NCBI GenBank assembly: GCA_004352715.1
Contig: SCFE01000119.1
Location: 86,411-150,410, forward strand
Direction of reading: 5' to 3'
Source: Hofstenia miamia
Lineage: Eukaryota > Xenacoelomorpha > Acoela
DNA: 64,000 bases
The position numbers were made by a program, and so were the translations under genes. The notes under the pieces were generated by a model, which did no database searches, had not been told where the DNA came from, and was given only the letters and a program-made list of their open reading frames with translations. Shown here one piece after another: positions 58,501-64,000 of this stretch; within the stretch, counting starts at the first letter, position 1; every line of letters begins with the position of its first letter.

Positions 58501-58736
58501 TCATGACAAATAAAAAGAATAAAAGGAATCAAAATCAAACGACCCCCGCAACTTCAGCGAGAACACAATTGCTAGATAGCTTATCCCCCACAACAGATGT
58601 CGAAATGCAAACTGTACCCCTACAAGACGAATTAAATTTGATTGAAATTTTACAAACATTAAGAAGTAATCCCGAAAACAAAGTGGCATTAAAAAACCAA
58701 ATTTCAATACTAAATGAGAGATGTGAAATAGGATGA
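58501..58736 (+). pseudogene. Leader ORF in the gag position (stub), copy 1
   Basis: First ATG in frame at 58501 (MTNKKNKRNQNQ), about 78 codons; the open frame extends upstream to about 58416 without an ATG. A polar protein with no CCHC knuckle or capsid signature. It sits where gag should be but is far too short (gag is usually 300-500 residues). Its TGA overlaps the next ATG as ATGA. Perfectly repeated at 62165-62400. Confidence 0.5.
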
Positions 58737-59037
58737 TAAGAGTCGAAGAGGAAGAAATCGAAATTAATGAGGAACAACAAGAAAAGGACATGCTAGTCGA
58801 ATTAATGGAAGACATTAAATTACAACCTTATCACTGGAAAATGCATACAATCAGGTGCAAAAAAATAACGGCAGAAGTAATGATATATGATTTAACTGGA
58901 ATTAATACGAAAAGAATTTCAATGCCTTCAAGTATCTGTGCTATTAAAAGTGGAGAAGGAAAAATCCCAATACTAAATGCTAAAAACCACAATGTTAACA
59001 TAAATCAAACAAAGGTGAAAATTTATGGAAATACATG
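58733..59037 (+). pseudogene. N-terminal pol segment, copy 1
   Basis: About 101 codons: acidic start (MIRVEEEEIEINEEQQEKD), then ITAEVMIYDLTGINTKRIS and GKIPILNAKNHNVNINQTKV. The last part resembles the segment before RT in Ty3-type Pol ("N...I.I...KVG"). No DSG/DTG protease motif is visible. A one-base loss plus a 27-base deletion near 59030, seen against copy 2, ends the frame. Confidence 0.5.
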
Positions 59038-60108
59038 ACAATAGAAGACGATGGAGTTAGTAATCCACAATGTCAACTAAAGGGCGCGTGGATGAAAACT
59101 GAAGACGAAGAAAGAATGCTGGACATAAAAGAAGAGCATTATAAACACTTAAAACAGAGCGAGAGAGAATCACTACGAAAATTGCTAAGAAAACACAGGC
59201 AAATTTTTAACTTTGGAGAAATAAGCGTTGGACAAGTGATTGGAGAAACACAGAAAATCATGACAACAATGGACAAACCAATAAAGCTGCCAGTACAAAG
59301 AGTGCCAGAACAACTGAAAGATAAATACAATATAATTTTAAATGAATTGATCGACAACAAGATAATTAGGCCAAGTGAAAGACCATATGCAGCACCAACG
59401 GTGTTTGTTAAACAGGAGAATAAATATAGACTGTGCATTGATTTTTGAAAATTGAACAAAGTGATAAAGAAAGATTCCTACCCATTACCTAGAATCGAAG
59501 ATATGCTTTATGAGGCAAGTAAGCACAAATATTTCACAGTTATAGACTTGTGTAAAGCTTATTGGCAAGTGCAAATGGAACTGAAGGACATAGAGAAAAC
59601 AGCATTCATAACACCATATGGACTCTATGAATGGATATATATGGCGTTCGGTTTATGCAATGCACCAGCAACATTTCAACACTACATCAAAAAATTCTGA
59701 AAAACAAAAAAAAACAAAATCAAAGAAGGAATAAATGCGTATATCAATGATATAATTATAATGATCGACACAGTGGAACAACACTTGCAGAAATTGGATA
59801 GAACATTGAGAATACTGAAGAACGCTGGACTAATAGTGAATGGCAACAAATGTGATATAATAAGAGAGAAAGTGATATTCCGCAGAAGAATAATAAGTAA
59901 AGGACAAATTAGTATGAAGGACAACGCACGAGACATGATAAGAAAAATCGAGAAACCAAATAATAAAAAGGGTTTGCAAAGAATAATGGGGTTCTTTAAT
60001 TATTATGGGACATTTATACTGAATATCGCAGGAAAAACAGCTAAGATGACTAACTTAATAAAAAATCAGTGCCATTCATATGGACTTGGGAGCAGCAGGA
60101 AGAATTAG
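59035..60108 (+). pseudogene. Ty3-type reverse transcriptase, copy 1, two in-frame TGA
   Basis: One frame throughout: LKQSERESLRKLLRKHRQIF, IIRPSERPYAAPTVFVKQ, RLCIDF*KLNKV, YPLPRIEDMLYEASKHKYF, VIDLCKAYWQVQM, FGLCNAPATFQ and AYINDIIIM. Then come NGNKCDIIREKVIF and GFFNYYGTFI. This is the Ty3/gypsy RT order. TGA codons stand at 59446-59448 and 59698-59700. Copy 2 has AGA at the first site. The catalytic YxDD is YIND here, so this RT would be inactive even without the stops. Frame ends near 60108 at a frameshift into RNase H. Confidence 0.85.
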
Positions 60109-60377
60109 ACAAGATAAAGCATGAACTATCCAAATTGCCTTCATTAAATACACCAGATTACGAAAAAGAATTTATATTAGACTGTGATGCAAGTAAGGTG
60201 GAGATAGGAGCAACAATTAGTCAAATGAAAGAAGGAAATGAGGCGCCAATACAATTTTTCAGCAGAAAGTTGAAACCAAGTGAAGAAAATTACGGATCCA
60301 CAAAATTGAAAATGCTTGCACTGATATTGGAAAAAAATTCCGAGTCAGAACAGATAACAGTGGCCTCGTGTGGCTAA
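60069..60377 (+). pseudogene. Ty3-type RNase H, copy 1
   Basis: PFIWTWEQQEELDKIKHELS, then FILDCDASKVEIGATISQ (the DAS box of Ty3 RNase H) and PIQFFSRKLKPSEENYGSTK. Frameshifted relative to both neighbours. Confidence 0.8.
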
Positions 60378-61414
60378 GGAAATTCTCTGGGGATAAGTCG
60401 TCAATAGTTTCTCGTTGGATAGAATATCTTAACGAATTTAATTTTACGATTGAACACAGGAAGGGCAAAGTTCATTGTAATGCCAACTTTTGGACTTCGC
60501 TACCAGAGTACAAAAGAGATCTCGAAAAGAAAGAAGGTAACAAGACAGAATTTCAATTCATCCCACACATGAATCATGAGCAATTACCTAAGATAAATGT
60601 TGACAAAAAGGGAGAAGCAATCATACTGATTATGTTCAAAGAGGAAATAGTTGAGATGATGAGAGACAAAAATATCGGACAAATCACAACAGCAGAGACA
60701 CGTCGATTTATGAAAGAAAATCCGAGGTGTTCATTTCTAAAAATAATTAAGAAAGCTGAAGAGATGTCAAAGGAAGGCAGTGTGAAACCGGTAGAGATAC
60801 TCGAGATAATGACTAAAGCACAAGCAGAGATGAAATTAGAAGACGATTTATTAATGAGCACATATATAATACTTCCATCAAAAACTCAGGAGTGCATGGA
60901 TCGAATAAACATGGAAAAATGGGGAAACATAAGTCCCGCAAGCACAATTGAATGGGTTGACACTGAAGACGAGAGATATCTGGTGGAAATAAAAATACGA
61001 GAAGAGGAAACAGAGATAACCGCCAGATATTACCAAATAATAAAGGAAAATCACATAGTCGCAACAATGAAATTGATGTTTACTGAAGCATTTACAAGAA
61101 CGGAACTCACAGAATTACTTAAGCTGTATAATCAATTAGTGGTGGATGCAGAATGCATAACATCACGAATAGAAATAAAACCGGACATTGTAATGAAACT
61201 AAGCAGAAAAGGATTGACACAGAGATTCTGGGAAAAACTGCAAGACGCGAAAATGAATTACCCAGCAACAATAGGTATGGCGACAGCACCAATAATATTG
61301 GGAGATTACCAAACAATCAAAGCAAACGTGGAAACAAAAATATTAAAATGTACGCCACCAGAAATGGTATCGATTCCGATGATATTACCCCCAATGGAGA
61401 CTACCAAAGGATAG
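60368..61414 (+). CDS. RNase H tail joined to an unrecognised approximately 300-residue region, no integrase
   Basis: An uninterrupted frame of 348 codons, entered by frameshift (first ATG at about 60570). Residues 1-50 are the end of RNase H (SIVSRWIEYLNEFNFTIEHR), with the usual NADxLSR degraded to NANFWTS. From about residue 60 a charged, largely helical-looking sequence follows, for example TTAETRRFMKENPRCSFLKI, KPVEILEIMTKAQAEMKLED and TRTELTELLKLYNQLVVDAE. I do not recognise it. There is no HHCC finger or DDE core, so integrase is absent. It might be displaced gag, an accessory protein or chance preservation. The frame's length in a heavily broken element is notable. Copy 2 leaves the window before this point. 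Confidence 0.5.
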   Translation: MWLRKFSGDKSSIVSRWIEYLNEFNFTIEHRKGKVHCNANFWTSLPEYKRDLEKKEGNKTEFQFIPHMNHEQLPKINVDKKGEAIILIMFKEEIVEMMRDKNIGQITTAETRRFMKENPRCSFLKIIKKAEEMSKEGSVKPVEILEIMTKAQAEMKLEDDLLMSTYIILPSKTQECMDRINMEKWGNISPASTIEWVDTEDERYLVEIKIREEETEITARYYQIIKENHIVATMKLMFTEAFTRTELTELLKLYNQLVVDAECITSRIEIKPDIVMKLSRKGLTQRFWEKLQDAKMNYPATIGMATAPIILGDYQTIKANVETKILKCTPPEMVSIPMILPPMETTKG

Positions 61415-61524
61415 AAAAATAGCTAAGGGATTCTTGCATGAATTAAAGACATATAACAAACACGAAAGAGAAGGCAAAACGATTAATCGAATCAGAAGCA
61501 TACAAGAAAACAAGACGAATAATG

Positions 61525-61772
61525 CTTTGGGCAGTGAGCCCCTTACGAACTGGAGTCTCTCTCATACAGTTACCTAAACAATGGCTGTTACATGTTACTC
61601 TTATATCGCACAGATGCTAAATATAGTTTGGTACAGATAAAAATAAGACAGTGTACATGAGACAATGAAAGTTGAATTAGTTAGACATTACCCCGCTTGA
61701 AAGAAACTGTAATTCACTATCTCTAAATAAGTCTAAATTAATGCACATCTTGGCCTGGGTGATGATTCTACA
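61525..61772 (+). mobile_element. Truncated LTR starting the second tandem copy
   Basis: Matches 57861-58108 at an offset of exactly 3,664. Only the last 248 bases of the LTR are present. The junction with copy 1 lies at CTTTGG-CAGTGAGCCC. Confidence 0.85.
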
Positions 61773-62164
61773 TGGCGACCTTGACAGGGCGCTGAAAGTC
61801 CTATTAACATCTTGAAATTCAATGATGTAGTTAAGATAGGTGTTTCTTCTACATCACTCACATTACCAAGAAAGTTACCGTTATACTGTTACTATTCTTT
61901 AATGTTCTCTAACTCAGTTGTTATATTAAATTGTTGGAATCTTGTGAAACTTAAACATCATGGAATGTTGTTACGTATATATCTCTCTCTTACCACCTTA
62001 CTTATATACTGATTAACTGTGATGTGAAAAAGAAGAGAAATTATTCCCTAACTTACGGAAAAAAATTTTTTGTGATTAATTGAATGGAAACTCTGAAGAA
62101 ACAAAAGGAACATATGAAACTAATGTAACCTCGCAACAGGAAAAGATCATTACAACTGAATCAA

Positions 62165-62400
62165 TCATGACAAATAAAAAGAATAAAAGGAATCAAAATC
62201 AAACGACCCCCGCAACTTCAGCGAGAACACAATTGCTAGATAGCTTATCCCCCACAACAGATGTCGAAATGCAAACTGTACCCCTACAAGACGAATTAAA
62301 TTTGATTGAAATTTTACAAACATTAAGAAGTAATCCCGAAAACAAAGTGGCATTAAAAAACCAAATTTCAATACTAAATGAGAGATGTGAAATAGGATGA
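62165..62400 (+). pseudogene. Leader ORF in the gag position, copy 2
   Basis: Same protein as at 58501-58736 and the same ATGA overlap with the next frame. Confidence 0.5.
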
Positions 62401-62795
62401 TAAGAGTCGAAGAGGAAGAAATCGAAATTAATGAGGAACAACAAGAAAAGGACATGCTAGTCGAATTAATGGAAGACATTAAATTACAACCTTATCACTG
62501 GAAAATGCATACAATCAGGTGCAAAAAAATAACGGCAGAAGTAATGATATATGATTTAACTGGAATTAATACGAAAAGAATTTCAATGCCTTCAAGTATC
62601 TGTGCTATTAAAAGTGGAGAAGGAAAAATCCCAATACTAAATGCTAAAAACCACAATGTTAACATATATCAAACAAAGGTGAAAATTTATGGAAAATACA
62701 TGAAGTCTAGCATAAGGATGATCTGGAAACCAATAGAAGACGATGGAGTTAGTAATCTGCAATGTCAACTAAAGGGTGCATGGATGAAAGCATAA
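62397..62795 (+). pseudogene. N-terminal pol segment, copy 2 (longer version)
   Basis: Same start as 58733-59037, but keeps the bases lost from copy 1. It reads on through KIYGKYMKSSIRMIWKPIED into the first unit of the VSNxQCQLKGAWMK repeat before a stop. Confidence 0.55.
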
Positions 62796-63029
62796 GAAAC
62801 CATTGGGGTTAGTAATCCAAAATGTCAACTAAAGGATGTATGGATGAAAGCTGAAGAAGAAAAAAGAAAAATCCAAGAAGACGATGGAGTTAGTAATCCA
62901 CAATTTCAACTAAAGGGTGCGTGGATGAAAGCATAAGAAACCATCAGGGTTAGTAATCCACAATGTCAACTAAAGGGCATGTGGATGAAAACCCAAGATG
63001 AAAAAAGAATACTGGATATGAAAGAAGAG
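62748..63029 (+). repeat. Nested tandem repeat in pol: 60- and 81-base units in a 141-base pair
   Basis: GTTAGTAAT starts at 62748, 62808, 62889 and 62949 (spacings 60, 81, 60). The order is therefore A-B-A-B, a 141-base block present twice. Copy 1 has a single unit (59056). Each unit would encode VSNPQCQLKGAWMK. Confidence 0.9.
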
Positions 63030-63330
63030 GATTACAAACACTTAAAACAGAGCGAGAGAGAATCACTACGAAAATTGCTAAGAAAACACAGGCAAATTTT
63101 TAACTTTGGAGAAATAAGCATTGTACATGTGATTGGAGAAACACATAAAACTGCCAGTACAAAGAGTGCCAGAACAACTGAAAGATGAATACAATAGAAT
63201 TTTAAATGAACAACAAGATAATTAGGCCAAGTGAAAGTCCGTATGCAGCACCAACTGTGTTTGTTAAACAGGGGAAGAAATATAGACTGTGCATTGATTT
63301 TAGAAAATTGAATAAAGTGACAAAGAAAGA
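62979..63330 (+). pseudogene. RT fingers region, copy 2, frameshifted
   Basis: LKQSERESLRKLLRKHRQIF, then, after small deletions near 63145 and 63205, IIRPSESPYAAPTVFVKQ and RLCIDFRKLNKV. The residue that is a TGA in copy 1 is Arg here. Confidence 0.75.
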
Positions 63331-64000
63331 AGATTCTACCCATTATCTAGAATCAAAGATATGCATTATAAGGCAAGTAAGCACAAATATTTCACAGTTA
63401 TAGACTTGTGTAAAGCTTATTGGCAAGTGCAAATGGAACTAAAGGACATAGAGAAAATGGCATTCATAACACCATACAGACTCTATGAATGGATATATAT
63501 GGCGTTTGGTTTATGCAATGCACCAGCAACATTTCAATGCTATATCACAAAAATGCTGAAAAACAAACAAAACAAAATCAAAGAAGGAATAAACATGTAT
63601 ATTGATGATATAATTATAATGAGTTACACAGTGGAACAGCACTTTCAGAAATTGGATAGAACATTGAGAATACTGAAAGATGCTGGACTAAGAGTAAATG
63701 GCAACAAATGTGATATACTAAAAGAGAAAGTGATATTCCTTGGAAGAATAATAAGTAAAGGACAAATTAGTATGAAGGACAATGCACAAGACATTATAAG
63801 AAAAATCAACAAAAAACCAAATAATAAAAAGGATTTGCTAAGACTAATGGGGTTCTTCAATTATTATGGGACATTTATACAGAATATCACAGGAAAAACA
63901 GCTAAGATGCCTTACTTAATGATGTTCATATGGACTTGGGAACAGCAGGAAGAATTAGACAAGATAAAGCATGAACTATCAAAATTGCCTTTGTTAAATG
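63331..64000 (+). CDS. RT palm to RNase H start, copy 2, open to window end, YIDD intact
   Basis: One open frame from about 63331: YPLSRIKDMHYKASKHKYF, VIDLCKAYWQVQM, FGLCNAPATFQ and MYIDDIIIM (catalytic box intact, about 63597). Next come NGNKCDILKEKVIFLGRIIS, GFFNYYGTFIQNITG and FIWTWEQQEELDKIK. No stop in about 220 codons and no frameshift where copy 1 breaks near 60070. This is the best-preserved Ty3-type RT sequence in the window. It is disconnected from its fingers region by a frameshift at about 63330. Confidence 0.8.

Larger units (their letters stand above)
61773..64000 (+). mobile_element. Ty3-type element, second tandem copy, cut by window end
   Basis: Begins with the same primer-binding site and continues at offset 3,664 through leader ORF (62165-62400), ATGA overlap (62397) and RT. 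It contains an expanded 60/81-base repeat at 62748-63029 that shifts the offset. Integrase, if any, would lie beyond the window. Confidence 0.85.

Noticed and set aside
1-64000. CRISPR arrays, operons, rRNA, intact tRNA
   Set aside because: None visible; the tandem repeats present lack the spaced-repeat form and the genome is animal.

Overview
This window is nuclear DNA from an animal, most likely an arthropod. It is AT-rich, has spliced genes, and is dominated by decayed transposable elements (non-LTR retrotransposons of several types, a Ty3-type LTR element, mariner, piggyBac and hAT relics). The arthropod call rests on the ion-channel and leucine-rich-repeat (LRR) protein styles and the transposon mix, and is an inference. 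There are no prokaryotic genes, no CRISPR array and no rRNA or true tRNA. It is draft assembly: two gaps of exactly 1,000 N, three shorter N runs (36, 187 and 158 N) and three single-n joins.

Two host genes can be supported, both on the minus strand. The main one is a DEG/ENaC (amiloride-sensitive sodium channel family) gene that I could assemble from three coding exons: 53034-51577, 34560-34455 and 33528-33383. Reading phases match at both junctions. The predicted protein is 569 residues and carries an LDL-receptor class A module in its extracellular domain. Its first intron is about 17 kb and holds mariner, LINE and MITE copies; its second is a GC-AG intron. The other is one internal exon of an LRR protein (9703-8941), ending in a cysteine-rich C-terminal cap and bounded by splice sites on both sides.

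Region by region: 1-8.9 kb is mostly non-coding with a LINE reverse transcriptase (RT) fragment at 3.6-4.2 kb. 8.9-13.7 kb holds the LRR exon, a broken plus-strand LINE and an internally deleted minus-strand LINE with a restriction-like endonuclease, headed by a tRNA-like stretch. 13.7-23.5 kb is non-coding with tandem repeats, a hAT relic and a MITE. 23.5-31.8 kb is a patchwork of fragments of a Tx1/L1-like LINE and of the restriction-endonuclease LINE, around two gaps and an isolated contig that duplicates 49.9-51.0 kb. 33.4-53.0 kb is the channel gene. 55.9-56.9 kb is a piggyBac relic. 57.4-64.0 kb is a Ty3-type LTR element followed by a second, tandem, truncated copy that runs off the window.

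The host genes show no evident functional link. The most interesting items are the channel's unusual motifs, the integrase-less reading frame in the LTR element, the mosaic divergence of its two tandem copies, and the tRNA-like head of the deleted LINE.
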